Notes: a model not told the origin generated them from the letters alone. A stretch of DNA of 64,000 bases from Micromonospora vinacea (GCF_015751785.1 NZ_JADOTY010000001.1:868001-932000), one strand, 5' to 3'; counted from the stretch's first letter, positions 16,909 to 26,750 are shown. Numbers and translations: made by a program.

Positions 16909-17364
16909 ATGACGAACGCAGACCCGCACGCACCGCGTACGGTTGTGCCCATCGAACCTGCCCTCCTGATCGCCGAGGCCTTCGACCAGGCCCAGGTGAC
17001 CGAGATTCGACACTCGGTCACCTCCTGCGCGCACGCCTCGGGACTCAGCGGCCAACGGCTGGACGACTTCGTGCTCGCGATCAACGAACTGATCACCAAC
17101 GCGGTGCGACACGGCGGCGGGCGCGGCTGGCTGCGGCTCTGGCAGGAGTCGGGTGTGCTGGTCTGCGAGGTCGCCGACCACGGGAACGGGATCACCCCGC
17201 AGCGGCTGGGCGACCGCAGCCGACCGGCCCCGGACACCGCCGGCGGTTGGGGTCTCTGGTTGGCCCGTGAGCTCACCGACGCGATGGAGGTCGTCACCGG
17301 CAACGCCGGCACCACCGTCCGCATCACGACGGGCCTGACCACCCACAACCCCACCCCGCGCTAA
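16909..17364 (+). CDS. Stand-alone GHKL ATPase (RsbW-like anti-sigma kinase)
   Basis: A 151-residue HATPase domain protein with N-box INELITNAVRHGG, G1 DHGNGI and G2 GGWGLWLARELTD, the layout of the many Streptomyces-type serine kinases of anti-sigma type. ATG 16909 follows GGGACGG; an in-frame ATG at 16888 is possible. It is the second such ATPase within 3 kb (see the STAS fusion). No cognate sigma factor is adjacent. Confidence 0.85.
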   Translation: MTNADPHAPRTVVPIEPALLIAEAFDQAQVTEIRHSVTSCAHASGLSGQRLDDFVLAINELITNAVRHGGGRGWLRLWQESGVLVCEVADHGNGITPQRLGDRSRPAPDTAGGWGLWLARELTDAMEVVTGNAGTTVRITTGLTTHNPTPR

Positions 17365-17385
17365 CCCCCGCCCCCCGCCCCCGCC

Positions 17386-17462
17386 CGTCGATCATGGAGT
17401 CGTGGTGGGCGACAGCTCCACGTCCGCCCCTTATGCGAGGCACCACAACTCCATGATCGACG
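17386..17462. repeat. Palindromic intergenic repeat A
   Basis: Arms 17386-17407 and 17441-17462 are inverted copies over 22 bp with one mismatch, built on CGTCGATCATGGAGT and GTGGTG. They surround a 33-bp loop. The unit lies between two convergent genes. The arms are longer than needed for a terminator, which suggests a dispersed REP-like element. Confidence 0.75.
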
Positions 17463-17483
17463 CAGGTCAGCCCGGACGTTTCG

Positions 17484-17554
17484 GCGATCTTGCAGTTTCG
17501 GTTGTCTGGATGAGTGGAATATCCCTTATGTCGCGACAGAAACCGCAAGATCGC
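17484..17554. repeat. Palindromic intergenic repeat B
   Basis: Arms 17484-17502 (GCGATCTTGCAGTTTCGGT) and 17536-17554 are inverted with 17 of 19 matches. The sequence is AT-richer than the neighbours and different from repeat A just beside it. It ends 20 bp from the stop of the prs-like gene. Confidence 0.7.
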
Positions 17555-17573
17555 GCGGGTAGGCGAGGGCGGG

Positions 17574-18512
17574 TCAGGCGAAGAGGGCGGAGACGGATTC
17601 GCCGTTGTGGATTCGGCGCGTCGCCTCGGCCAGGGCCGGAGCAACCGACAGGACCTGCAACTTGGGGACCCGCTTGGCGGCCGGAATGGGCACCGTGTTG
17701 GTGCAGACGATCTCCAGGACACCGTCCTGGTCGCTGAGCCGCTGCAACGCGTCTCCGGAGAAGAGGCCGTGCGTGCAGGCGAGCCGGATCGACCGGACCT
17801 TCAGGCCCCGCAGATGCTCCATCAACTCGACCACAGTGCTGCCCTTGGCGATCTCGTCGTCCAGCACGATGACGTCCCGGTCGGTCACGTCGCCGATCAC
17901 CGCGCTGATCTTGACCAGGTCGTCGCTGAACCGCTGCTTCGCCCCGGCCGCGACCGGCGTGCCCAGCAGCCGGGCGAAGGCCGCGGCCTCCTTGGCGTTG
18001 CCCAGGTCGGGCGAGACCACCACCGTGTTGCTGAGGTCGTAACGCCGGAAGTGGGTGGCCAGCTCCCGCAGCGCGTGCAGGTGATCCACCGGGACGCTGA
18101 AGAAGCCGTGCACCTGCGGCGAGTGCAGGGTCATCGCGAGCACCCGGTCCGCACCGGCCGAGGTGAGCAGATCGGCGACGAGCCGGGCGCCGATCGAGAT
18201 CCGTGGCGCGTCCTTCTTGTCCGACCGGGCGTACGCGTAGTGCGGCAGCACCACGGTGATCCGACCGGCGGAGGCACCCCGGGCGGCGTCGATCATCAGC
18301 AGCAGCTCGACCAGGTGCTCCTGCACCGGCGGCACCAACGGCTGGATCAGGAAGACGTCCCGCTCCCGGCAGTTGGCCTGCAACTGGACTTCCAGACAGT
18401 CGTTCGCGAACCGGGAGACCCGCACCGGGTGCAGCGGCACCCCCAGGTGGGCGCAGATCTCGGCAGCCAGGTCGGGATGGGCGGTTCCACTGAAAACTGC
18501 GATGTCGCGCAC
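17574..18512 (-). CDS. Ribose-phosphate pyrophosphokinase-like enzyme
   Basis: A 312-residue PRPP synthase family protein. It keeps the [11 protein letters not shown] flexible-loop region and the phosphoribosyl-binding [14 protein letters not shown]. The usual catalytic DLH segment reads [11 protein letters not shown] instead, so this is a divergent paralogue rather than the standard housekeeping Prs. GTG 18512 is preferred; TACGAT (18526-18521) lies 8 bases before it, giving a nearly leaderless RNA. It is divergent from glpK. Confidence 0.85.
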   Translation of the reverse strand: MRDIAVFSGTAHPDLAAEICAHLGVPLHPVRVSRFANDCLEVQLQANCRERDVFLIQPLVPPVQEHLVELLLMIDAARGASAGRITVVLPHYAYARSDKKDAPRISIGARLVADLLTSAGADRVLAMTLHSPQVHGFFSVPVDHLHALRELATHFRRYDLSNTVVVSPDLGNAKEAAAFARLLGTPVAAGAKQRFSDDLVKISAVIGDVTDRDVIVLDDEIAKGSTVVELMEHLRGLKVRSIRLACTHGLFSGDALQRLSDQDGVLEIVCTNTVPIPAAKRVPKLQVLSVAPALAEATRRIHNGESVSALFA

Positions 18513-18520
18513 GTTCGCAC

Positions 18521-18526
18521 ATCGTA
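18521..18526 (-). promoter_or_regulatory. -10 of the prs-like gene
   Basis: TACGAT on the minus strand, 8 bases before GTG 18512; it is back to back with the glpK element 80 bp away. Confidence 0.5.
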
Positions 18527-18606
18527 GGGGAAGCGGACGGCCGCCGATCGGCGGCGGGCCGGAACCCACCCACAGTGACGCCTGTCGCGCCGCGCCGTCG
18601 TCCGGG

Positions 18607-18612
18607 TACGGT
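18607..18612 (+). promoter_or_regulatory. -10 of a leaderless glpK transcript
   Basis: TACGGT is exactly 6 bases before GTG 18619, with no ribosome site. Confidence 0.65.
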
Positions 18613-18618
18613 GCTGCG

Positions 18619-20103
18619 GTGACCCCCCAGTACGTCGCCGCCATCGACCAGGGCACCACCTCTTCGCGGTGCATCGTCTTCGACCGGGCCGGGGACATCG
18701 TCGCCGTGGCCCAGCACGAGCACCGGCAGATCTTCCCCCGACCGGGGTGGGTGGAGCACGACGCCGAGGAGATCTGGGACAACGTCCAGCAGGTGGTCGC
18801 CGAGGCGCTGCGGGCCGCGGGTACCGACGCGTCCGGGTTGGCCGCCGTCGGCATCACCAACCAGCGGGAGACCACAGTCGTCTGGGACCGGGCCACCGGC
18901 CGCCCGGTGGCCAACGCCATCGTCTGGCAGGACACCCGGACCGGGCCGCTCCTGCGCGAGCTCGCCTCGGCGTACGGCGAGGAGCGGTTCCGGGCCCGGA
19001 CGGGCCTGCCGCTGGCCACCTACTTCGCCGGGCCGAAGCTGCGCTGGCTGCTCGACGAGGTCGACGGCCTGCGCGAGCGCGCCGAGCGCGGCGAGGTGCT
19101 CTTCGGCACCATGGACAGCTGGCTGATCTGGAAGCTGACGGGCGAGCACGTCACCGACGTGACAAACGCCAGCCGGACCATGCTGATGGACCTCACGACC
19201 CTGGACTGGGCACCGGAACTGCTGGACGCGATGGGCGTGCCGGCGGCGATGCTGCCGGAGATCCGCTGCTCCGCCGAGGTGTACGGCACTGCCGGCGGGG
19301 TGCTCGCCGGGGTGCCGGTGGCCAGCGCGCTCGGCGACCAGCAGGCCGCCCTGTTCGGGCAGACCTGCTTCCAGCCGGGCGAGGCGAAGTGCACCTACGG
19401 CACCGGCAGCTTCCTGCTGCTCAACACCGGCGCCAGCCCGGTCCCGTCGACACACGGCCTGCTCACGACGGTCGCCTACCAGATCAAGGGCCAACCACCG
19501 GCGTACGCCCTCGAGGGCGCCATCGCGGTCACCGGCTCACTGGTGCAGTGGCTGCGGGACAACCTCGGGTTGATCTCCACGGCCGCCGAGGTGGAGGAGT
19601 TGGCCGGCACCGTTGACGACAACGGCGGCTGCTACGTGGTGCCGGCGTTCTCGGGGCTGTTCGCCCCGCACTGGCGCAGCGACGCCCGCGGGGTGATCGC
19701 CGGCCTGACCGGTTACATCACCAAGGGGCACCTGGCGCGTGCGGTGTTGGAGGCGTCGGCGTGGCAGACCCGCGAGGTGGTCGACGCGATGAACGCCGAC
19801 TCGGATGTGGCGCTGCGCCGGCTCCGGGTGGACGGCGGGATGACCGCCAACGGCCTGCTCATGCAGTTCCTCGCCGATGTGCTCGACGTGCCGGTGGTCC
19901 GCTCCCGGATCACCGAGACCACGTGCCTGGGCGCCGCGTACGCGGCCGGCCTGGCGGTCGGCTTCTGGCCGGACCTGGCCACGTTGCGGGCACAGTGGCG
20001 CTCGGACGCGCAGTGGGGGCCGACAATGGCGGCGGACCTGCGCGATCGGGAGCTGCACAACTGGCGCAAGGCCGTGCAGCGCACCCTCGACTGGGTGGAG
20101 TGA
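18619..20103 (+). CDS. glpK: Glycerol kinase
   Basis: FGGY-family kinase that phosphorylates glycerol to glycerol-3-phosphate. The 494-residue protein starts [20 protein letters not shown] (phosphate-1 loop), has [14 protein letters not shown], the IVWQDTRT substrate segment, [12 protein letters not shown] and the C-terminal [20 protein letters not shown] site. Length is normal for the family. No glpF or glpD is adjacent. The GTG start is fixed by the family N-terminus and the TACGGT hexamer. Confidence 0.97.
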   Translation: MTPQYVAAIDQGTTSSRCIVFDRAGDIVAVAQHEHRQIFPRPGWVEHDAEEIWDNVQQVVAEALRAAGTDASGLAAVGITNQRETTVVWDRATGRPVANAIVWQDTRTGPLLRELASAYGEERFRARTGLPLATYFAGPKLRWLLDEVDGLRERAERGEVLFGTMDSWLIWKLTGEHVTDVTNASRTMLMDLTTLDWAPELLDAMGVPAAMLPEIRCSAEVYGTAGGVLAGVPVASALGDQQAALFGQTCFQPGEAKCTYGTGSFLLLNTGASPVPSTHGLLTTVAYQIKGQPPAYALEGAIAVTGSLVQWLRDNLGLISTAAEVEELAGTVDDNGGCYVVPAFSGLFAPHWRSDARGVIAGLTGYITKGHLARAVLEASAWQTREVVDAMNADSDVALRRLRVDGGMTANGLLMQFLADVLDVPVVRSRITETTCLGAAYAAGLAVGFWPDLATLRAQWRSDAQWGPTMAADLRDRELHNWRKAVQRTLDWVE

Positions 20104-20125
20104 CCGCCGGTCCGGCGGTCACTCC
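20097..20125. terminator. Compact bidirectional terminator containing both stop codons
   Basis: A perfect 13-bp inverted repeat (GGAGTGACCGCCG) with a 3-base loop. The left arm includes the glpK TGA and the right arm includes the purC TGA, so one 29-bp hairpin can end two convergent genes. Confidence 0.8.
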
Positions 20126-20952
20126 CAGCGGTTACCGGTGAGCTTCTCGTAGACGTCGATGTAGCGGGCCCGGGTCGCCTCGACCACCTCGGCCGGCATG
20201 TCCGGGGCAGGGGCCTGCTTGTTCCAGCCGCTGCCGGTGGCCCAGTCCCGCACGTACTGCTTGTCGTAGGAGAACTGCACCCGCCCCGGCTGGTACGACT
20301 CGGCGGGCCAGAACCGCGACGAGTCGGAGGTGAGCAGCTCGTCGGCGAGGACCAGGGTGCCGTCCGGCGCCCAGCCCAGCTCGATCTTGGTGTCGGCGAC
20401 CAGGATGCCCCGGTCGGCGGCCAGCTCGGCGCCGCGCCGGTAGATGTCGATGGTGATCTGCCGTAGCCGCTCGGCGGTGGCCTGGCCCACCTTGTCCACC
20501 ACGTCGTCGTACGTGATGGGTTCGTCGTGCTCCCCCATCGGCGCCTTGCTCGACGGGGTGAAGATCGGCTCGGGCAGGATCGACGCCTCGCCCAGTCCTC
20601 GCGGCAGTGCTACGCCGGAGACGGCGCCGGTCCGCTCGTACTCCCGTAGGCCGCCGCCGGTGAGGTAGCCGCGAGCGACGCACTCGACCGGGAGCATGTC
20701 CAGCCGCTGGCAGCGGATGGCCCGCCCGGCGAACTCGGCGGGCACGTCGGTGGCGGAGATGACGTGGTTTGGCACCAGGTCGGCGAGCTGCTCGAACCAC
20801 CAGAGGGAGAGCGCGGTGAGCAGGCGGCCCTTGTCCGGGATCGGCGTCGGCAGCGCCACGTCGTAGATCGAGATGCGATCCGAGGCGACCAGGATCAGGT
20901 CGTCGCCATCGGCGTAGACGTCCCGAACCTTGCCCGAGTGCAGAAGTTCCAC
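20119..20952 (-). CDS. purC: SAICAR synthetase (phosphoribosylaminoimidazole-succinocarboxamide synthase)
   Basis: Purine pathway ligase that joins aspartate to CAIR with ATP. The 277-residue protein begins ELLHSGKVRDVY, followed by LILVASDRISIYDV, the RCQRLDMLPVECVARGYLTG signature and LADELLTSDSSRFWP. Family N-termini favour GTG 20952; an in-frame ATG at 20976 would add 8 residues. TACTAG lies just before the GTG, hinting at a leaderless RNA. It is divergent from the solute-binding protein gene. Confidence 0.96.
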   Translation of the reverse strand: MELLHSGKVRDVYADGDDLILVASDRISIYDVALPTPIPDKGRLLTALSLWWFEQLADLVPNHVISATDVPAEFAGRAIRCQRLDMLPVECVARGYLTGGGLREYERTGAVSGVALPRGLGEASILPEPIFTPSSKAPMGEHDEPITYDDVVDKVGQATAERLRQITIDIYRRGAELAADRGILVADTKIELGWAPDGTLVLADELLTSDSSRFWPAESYQPGRVQFSYDKQYVRDWATGSGWNKQAPAPDMPAEVVEATRARYIDVYEKLTGNRWE

Positions 20953-21090
20953 GCGCCCTAGTACACCACGCGACATTGGAAGGGCCTGATTCGACCACCC
21001 AGCCGAGGGTGACCGGACGGACGTTGACACCTTCGTGCGCTGCCTGCGTGAATGGTCCGACCGCCACCCCAGTAGGTCCAGGAGAGCCCC

Positions 21091-22410
21091 GTGCCCGTTG
21101 TTCGACCCCCGCTCGACCGCCTCGGTGCCGACCCGGGCCGGCGCCGACTGCTCGGCGCGCTGCTCGGCGCACCTCTGCTCGCGTCCGGCGGGCTGGCGGG
21201 TTGCAGCGACGGCGCCGCCACCTCGACCCAGGACGGGCCCGTCGAGCTGTCGGTCTTCTGGTGGGGTGGCACCAAGCGGGCCGAGCTCACCGAGAAGGCG
21301 CTGCGGCTCTACTCGGATCGCAACCCCCGGGTCACCTTCCGGGTCACCTGGCAGGGCGCCGACGGCTACTACGACCGGCTGGCCACCCAGGCGGGCGGCG
21401 GGAACGTACCGGACCTGATCCAGATCGACGACGCCATGCTGACCGAGTACACGCAACGTCAGGTCATCCTCGACCTCACCGACCACAACCTGGATCTCCG
21501 GGGCCTGCCGGAGGGCCTGATCCGCTACGGCACTGTGGAAGGGCGGACGATGGCGGTGGCCGCCGGGCAGACCCACGGCGTCGTGGTGTTCAACCGGGAC
21601 CTGCTGCGGGACCTGCAGATGCCGGAGCCACGCGCCGGGATGAGCTGGCCCGACTACATCTCCTGGGCCACGCAGGTCACCGAGGCCAGCGACGGCCAGG
21701 TGGCCGGCACCATGGACGGGTCGGGTGACTACCGGGCGCTCTGGCTCTGGCTGCGGTCGCAGGGCGGCGAGTTCTACCGGGGCAACCAGCTCGGCTTCGG
21801 CGCGGACGAGCTGATCGCGTGGTTCGAGCTGTGGCAGCGGGCCCGCAGGGGGCGGGCCACGCCGAGCGCGGCGCTCGTCGAGCAGGCCGACAGCGGCGAG
21901 CCGGCCCGGCAACTGGTGGTGAACGGGGTGACCGCTGCGTCCTTCGCGTGGTCCCACCAGCTGCCCGAGCTGCAACGACTCACCGATTCCGAGTTGGGCA
22001 TCGTCGGCTTTCCCGGCCCGCCCGGCGCTCAGTGGGCGCGGGCGTCGATGTACTGGGCGGCGTTCCGGGGCACCCGCCACCCGGACGCGGTCGCCGACGT
22101 GATCAACTTTCTGACCACAAACGGTGAGGTTGGCACGGTCCTCGGCCACGAGCGTGGGCTGAACCCCAGTGCCGCGGTGCGCCGCTACGCCGAGGGCAGC
22201 ATCATCGACTCGGCCCAGCGGCGTGCCGCCGCGTTCGGCGCCAGCATCGCCGACCAGCTCGGGCCGGCGCCGGCCCCACCACCCAAGGGGCACGCGAAGG
22301 TGCGCACCCTGCTGGTCACCGCCGCCGAGCGCATCCGCGTCAAGCGCGACGGCACCCGCGAGGCCACCGCGCGCTTCCTGTCCCAGGCCATCGCGGCCCT
22401 GGCGGTGTGA
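21091..22410 (+). CDS. Lipoprotein, ABC-type sugar-binding protein (family 1)
   Basis: A 439-residue extracellular solute-binding lipoprotein. The N-terminus has a twin-arginine-like RRRLL and a lipobox LAGC (Cys38), so it is anchored outside the membrane. The body shows the SBP1 fold: ELSVFWWGGTKRAEL, NVPDLIQIDDAML and late YWAAFRGTRHPDAVADVINF. The GTG start has AGGAGAG. No permease or ATPase gene is adjacent on either side, so it is an orphan. It may share a multitask ATPase encoded elsewhere. Confidence 0.9.
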   Translation: MPVVRPPLDRLGADPGRRRLLGALLGAPLLASGGLAGCSDGAATSTQDGPVELSVFWWGGTKRAELTEKALRLYSDRNPRVTFRVTWQGADGYYDRLATQAGGGNVPDLIQIDDAMLTEYTQRQVILDLTDHNLDLRGLPEGLIRYGTVEGRTMAVAAGQTHGVVVFNRDLLRDLQMPEPRAGMSWPDYISWATQVTEASDGQVAGTMDGSGDYRALWLWLRSQGGEFYRGNQLGFGADELIAWFELWQRARRGRATPSAALVEQADSGEPARQLVVNGVTAASFAWSHQLPELQRLTDSELGIVGFPGPPGAQWARASMYWAAFRGTRHPDAVADVINFLTTNGEVGTVLGHERGLNPSAAVRRYAEGSIIDSAQRRAAAFGASIADQLGPAPAPPPKGHAKVRTLLVTAAERIRVKRDGTREATARFLSQAIAALAV

Positions 22411-22457
22411 GCACCGGCGGCCGGCCGCTGGGTGACCCGTCGGTGTCTCCGGCCCGG

Positions 22458-22706
22458 TCAGCGCGGCGGGCCACCCCGGCGGTTGCGCATCAGCCGCAGC
22501 ACCAGGAACACGACGATCGCCACCACCACCAGGCAGCAGAGCAGCGGAAGTATCCCGAAGCCGCCGCGGCTTCGCCGCCGAGCGGCCTCCACCACGAGTT
22601 CGCCGGTGCCCGTGGACGCCCAGGCCGCCACGGGCACGAAGACCGCCAGTACGACCGCACCGAAGACCGCGCTGAGGCGGCCCCACCACTTACCGAATGA
22701 AGACAT
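22458..22706 (-). CDS. Small membrane protein, two helices
   Basis: An 82-residue protein with an N-terminal hydrophobic segment (FGAVVLAVFVPVAAWAS, a possible signal) and a second strong helix (LLCCLVVVAIVVFLVLRLM) followed by an Arg-rich tail. I choose ATG 22706 with GAGGATGGG upstream; a GTG at 22751 is in frame. No family is recognised. Confidence 0.6.
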   Translation of the reverse strand: MSSFGKWWGRLSAVFGAVVLAVFVPVAAWASTGTGELVVEAARRRSRGGFGILPLLCCLVVVAIVVFLVLRLMRNRRGGPPR

Positions 22707-22869
22707 GTGCCCATCCTCGCCGAAGGGTGCAACCTCGGCACGTCGGTCCACGCCGAATCACGGAACCGGAATCGTCCGGAACTCTCCGGCCGGCGCGCAA
22801 CGTGCTCGCAACGTCCCGGCAAAGATGATGATCTTTACATGAATCTCTTGAGGTGATCGGATTCGCCTC

Positions 22870-25800
22870 ATGGTCAACTCTGTAGACAGTGCGCGGATCT
22901 CTCACACCCGAAGATCCGCGGCGGCAGCGGTCGGCGTCACACTCGTCGCCGCGCTCCTCACCCCCACTGCGGCGCACGGCGCCCCACCTCCCACACCGCC
23001 GCCGACAAGACCCGCTCCAAGTGGCAACGCGGACCGCACGCCCGCCACTGTCACGCTGATCACCGGCGACCGGGTGACGGTGACCCCCGGCGTCCACGGC
23101 GCGACCCCCTCGGTGGACGTCAAACGCGCGCCGGGTGCCACCGGATCCGTGCGCATCTCCACCGAGGGCGGGGACACCTATGTGTACCCGGACGAGGCGC
23201 TGCCGTACCTCGCCACCGGTCGACTCGACAAGCAGCTGTTCGACGTCACCCAGCTCATCGCCCAGGGCTACGACGACGCGCGGACCGCCGAACTCCCCCT
23301 GATCGTCACCCGCACGACGGGTGTGGCGAAGCTCCGGACCGGCACCACGCTGCCGGGCGCGCAGACCACGCTGGAGCTTCCCTCCGTCCGTGGCGAGGCG
23401 ATCCGCACCCGCCGATCGCAGGCCTCGGACTTCTGGTCGGCCCTCACCAATGGACAGTCGCCGACCGGCCGCAGCGCCGCCACCCCGACGCCCTCCTTCG
23501 CGGCCGGCGTCGACAAGGTGTGGCTCGACGGCAAGGCGAAGGCCACCCTGGCCGACACCACCGCCCAGGTCGGCGCGCCCGCGGCGTGGGCCGCAGGTGG
23601 CACCGGCAGCGGTGTCCGGGTCGCCGTCCTGGACAGCGGGGTGGACACCACCCACCCGGATCTCGCCGACCAGGTGGTGGCCTCCCGGAGTTTCATCTCC
23701 GGCCAGGACGTGATCGACCGGAACGGGCACGGCACCCACACCGCCTCCACCGTCGCCGGCACGGGCGCCGCCTCCGGCGGCAAGGAACGGGGCGTGGCCC
23801 CCGACGCCGACCTGGTGATCGGCAAGGTCCTCGACGAGTACGGCAGCGGGTCCATCTCGGGGATCATCGCGGGCATGGAGTGGGCGGCGCGGGCCGAGCA
23901 CGCCAAAGTGATCAACATGAGCCTCGGCGTGAGCGCGTGGCACACCCAGGACGACCCGCTGAGCCAGGCCGTCAACCAGCTGACCGCCGAGACCGGCGCG
24001 CTCTTCGTCGTCGCCGCCGGCAACAGCGGACCAGATCCGTACACCCTCGGTGCGCCGGGCACCGCGGACGCCGCGCTGACCATCGGCGCGGTGGACACCT
24101 CCGACCAGCTGGCGGGCTTCTCCAGCGTCGGGCCCCGGATGAACGACGAGGCCCTCAAGCCCGACATGACAGCTCCCGGGGTGGACGTGCTGGCGGCACG
24201 CTCGCAGCACATCCCCTGGGGTGAGGGCTACTACTACGCCGACAGTGGCACCTCGATGGCGGCACCGCACGTCGCCGGGGCGGCCGCCCTGCTGGCGCAG
24301 AAGCACCCGACCTGGAGTGCGCGGCAGCTCAAGGACGCGCTGATGGGCACCAGCGTCCGCACGCCCGACTACAACGCCTACCAGGCCGGCAGCGGCCGAT
24401 TGAACGTCGCCGCCGCCTACCACCAGGACCAGGTCATCGCGTCCGGCTCGGTGGACGCCGGGCTCGTCAGGTGGTCGCCGGGCAGCACCCCACAGCCGAT
24501 CAAGCGGACGATCACCTACACCAACACCACTGACAGCCCGATCACTGTGGAGCTCTCCGTCGACCGCGGCACCTCCCCCGCGCAGACGTTCACGGCGACG
24601 ACGGACCGCGTCACGGTGCCCGCTCGGGCGAGCGCTACGGCCGAGGTCGTGGTGGCCCCGGCGGGCCTTCCTGCCGGCAGGTACTCCGCCCAGGTCACGG
24701 CCCGCTTCGCGGCCGGCGAGGTGCACACGGCCGTCGGGGTCGCCGTCGAGTCCAAGAAGTACGACCTCACCATCCACCTCAAGGACCGCGCCGGTCGACC
24801 GATGAGCGGCGAGGTCGAGGTGGTCAACGCCGAGACCGGCTCCGCCTTCATGTGGGTGCCGGACGGCACGCTCACCGCCCGCCTGGCGCCCGGCTCCTAC
24901 ACCGTCGTCACGGCGGCGGACGTGGAGGGCCTGCACGGCCCCCGCTCCCTCGGGCTCGCGATGCTGACCGCTCCCGAGGTCGACCTCACGACGAACCGGG
25001 TAGTGGAACTCGACGCCGCGCGGGCCCGCCAGGTGAAGGTGGCGACACCCCAGCCGACCGCCGTCGTCAACAGCAGAATCGACGTCTACCGCTCCTTCAC
25101 GTCGAGCGAGCCGACACCCACCGACTGGAGCGCCCTGCGCGAGACGTTCTGGCCGGGCGCCGCCTACGACAGCCTGTGGGCCCTGCCGACCACTGACAAG
25201 GTGAAGAAGGGCAGCTTCGTCTTCACCACCCGGATCCGCGCCGAGCAGACGCCGCTGGCGATCAGCTACCACGGCCGGCACCTCAGCGACCCGCTCGTGC
25301 AGCCCGGCTCCCCGCCGCTGCCCGACGGCACCTCGCGCCTGGACGCCGTCTTCGCGGGCGTCGGCGGAACCGCCGACTACGCCGGTCTCTCCGCCCGCGG
25401 CAAGGCCGTCGTCGTCCGCGGCAACGACTCGGTGACCCCCGCCGATCAGGCAGCGGCGGCGCACACCGCCGGGGCGGCGATGCTCGTCGTGGTCAACGAC
25501 GGGGCGGGCCGCAAGAGCGACTGGTACGGCAACCCCGACGCCGTGACGACCGGACCGATCCCGGTGGCCTCGGTGACCATGGACGAGGGCGAGGCGCTGA
25601 TCCAGAAGATCACCGCTTCGGGCCGCAACCCGCTACGACTGGTAGTGGTCGCCCACCCCAGGGCGAAGTACCTGTACGACCTGGTGGACTACCACCGGGG
25701 CGGGGTGCCGAAGGACCCGTCCGCCAAGACCGACCCACGCAACCTCGCCCGGATCGATCTCACCTTCTCCCCGCCCCCGGGCAAGCAGTCCAGTGAGACG

Positions 25801-26649
25801 CGAATGGACTTCCCGCCGTACGAGTACGCGGCGGCACGGCCGTTCCCGTTCGAGCCGGTCGCGCCGGGGCCACGTACCGACTGGGTCTCGGCGGGTGGCG
25901 GCATCAAATGGATGCAGTACGCCGACGTCGCCGACTGGGCGCGGTCCAACACGGAGGCCATCGCCTACCGGCCGGGAAGCGTCCAGAAGGACCGTTGGTT
26001 CGGTCCCATCACCCGGCCACGGCTGCTCAGCACCGAGATCCCGTTCCGTGGTGAGACCGCCATGAGCGCCTACATCCAGGGGTTCGGCGACGCGGGCGCC
26101 GCACACAGCGGCGGGGCCAGCATGTCGCAGATCGCCACGTTCTATCAGGGCGACAAGCTGCTGACCCAGTTCGACGGCTGGCCGGAGGTCGGCGCGGGTG
26201 ACCTGTCGCCGGAGAGACTGCCGTACCGGCTGGTCGTCGAGACCACTGGCAAGCCCGAGTTCAGCCCGTACTCGACCGCCACGCACACCGAGTGGAGCTT
26301 CGTCTCCGGCGGCAGCACCGAGGTGCAGGCCATTCCGCTGGTCCAACTGGACTACGGCACGGACGTGGACTTCGCGGGTCGGACGAAGCGCCGAACCGAC
26401 TTCGCGATCACGCCCGTGGTGGTGGGCAGCACCGCGGCTCGCGACGGCGTGTCGTCGCTCCAGTTGGAGATCTCCTACGACGACGGGGCGACCTGGCAGC
26501 GGCAGGACCTGAGGGAGAAGAAGGGCACCTGGCAGGCGTCGCTGAACGCGCCGCAGCGGGCCGACTTCGTGTCGATCCGGGTCACCGCCAGGCAGCGCAA
26601 CGGTGGCGGCGTCACCCAGACCGTCACCCGGGCCTTCGGCCTGCGGTAG
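22870..26649 (+). CDS. Secreted S8 subtilisin-like serine protease, very large
   Basis: A 1259-residue secreted subtilase. A signal peptide (residues about 1-38, ending near AAHGAP) and a propeptide of about 190 residues precede the catalytic domain with Asp255 in VLDSGVDTTHP, His287 in NGHGTHTAS, oxyanion Asn385 in AAGNSGP and Ser462 in GTSMAAPHVAG. The C-terminal 700 residues hold beta-sandwich regions and a PA-like segment (AAHTAGAAMLVVVNDG). The family acts as an extracellular degradative protease. It is preceded by an AT-richer 90-bp stretch with AAAGAT/ATCTTT arms (22821-22836). GAGGTGATC lies 11 bases before the ATG, a loose fit. Confidence 0.95.
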   Translation: MVNSVDSARISHTRRSAAAAVGVTLVAALLTPTAAHGAPPPTPPPTRPAPSGNADRTPATVTLITGDRVTVTPGVHGATPSVDVKRAPGATGSVRISTEGGDTYVYPDEALPYLATGRLDKQLFDVTQLIAQGYDDARTAELPLIVTRTTGVAKLRTGTTLPGAQTTLELPSVRGEAIRTRRSQASDFWSALTNGQSPTGRSAATPTPSFAAGVDKVWLDGKAKATLADTTAQVGAPAAWAAGGTGSGVRVAVLDSGVDTTHPDLADQVVASRSFISGQDVIDRNGHGTHTASTVAGTGAASGGKERGVAPDADLVIGKVLDEYGSGSISGIIAGMEWAARAEHAKVINMSLGVSAWHTQDDPLSQAVNQLTAETGALFVVAAGNSGPDPYTLGAPGTADAALTIGAVDTSDQLAGFSSVGPRMNDEALKPDMTAPGVDVLAARSQHIPWGEGYYYADSGTSMAAPHVAGAAALLAQKHPTWSARQLKDALMGTSVRTPDYNAYQAGSGRLNVAAAYHQDQVIASGSVDAGLVRWSPGSTPQPIKRTITYTNTTDSPITVELSVDRGTSPAQTFTATTDRVTVPARASATAEVVVAPAGLPAGRYSAQVTARFAAGEVHTAVGVAVESKKYDLTIHLKDRAGRPMSGEVEVVNAETGSAFMWVPDGTLTARLAPGSYTVVTAADVEGLHGPRSLGLAMLTAPEVDLTTNRVVELDAARARQVKVATPQPTAVVNSRIDVYRSFTSSEPTPTDWSALRETFWPGAAYDSLWALPTTDKVKKGSFVFTTRIRAEQTPLAISYHGRHLSDPLVQPGSPPLPDGTSRLDAVFAGVGGTADYAGLSARGKAVVVRGNDSVTPADQAAAAHTAGAAMLVVVNDGAGRKSDWYGNPDAVTTGPIPVASVTMDEGEALIQKITASGRNPLRLVVVAHPRAKYLYDLVDYHRGGVPKDPSAKTDPRNLARIDLTFSPPPGKQSSETRMDFPPYEYAAARPFPFEPVAPGPRTDWVSAGGGIKWMQYADVADWARSNTEAIAYRPGSVQKDRWFGPITRPRLLSTEIPFRGETAMSAYIQGFGDAGAAHSGGASMSQIATFYQGDKLLTQFDGWPEVGAGDLSPERLPYRLVVETTGKPEFSPYSTATHTEWSFVSGGSTEVQAIPLVQLDYGTDVDFAGRTKRRTDFAITPVVVGSTAARDGVSSLQLEISYDDGATWQRQDLREKKGTWQASLNAPQRADFVSIRVTARQRNGGGVTQTVTRAFGLR

Positions 26650-26656
26650 AACCAGC

Positions 26657-26687
26657 GGGGGCCGGTGCCTGAGCGGCGCCGGCCCCC
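26657..26687 (+). terminator. Terminator of the subtilase gene
   Basis: Arms 26657-26669 (GGGGGCCGGTGCC) and 26675-26687 pair over 13 bp with one G-U, 8 bp after the stop codon. Confidence 0.8.
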
Positions 26688-26714
26688 TCGGGGCCCGCAT
26701 TGCGCACCGGCACC

Positions 26715-26750
26715 AAAAAAGTCCGGCCCCCACACTGTGGGGGCCGGACT
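26715..26750 (-). terminator. Intrinsic terminator of the first initiator tRNA
   Basis: On the minus strand a perfect 13-bp stem (AGTCCGGCCCCCA) with a 5-base loop is followed by six T residues. It sits 15 bp past the tRNA 3' end. Confidence 0.88.

Noticed and set aside
21091..22410. Member of a sugar ABC operon
   Set aside because: The neighbours are purC and a small membrane protein; no permease or ATPase is present, so I list the binding protein as an orphan.
22690..25464. 924-codon minus-strand frame opposite the subtilase
   Set aside because: The subtilase catalytic triad and signal peptide are on the + strand; the opposite frame has no motif.
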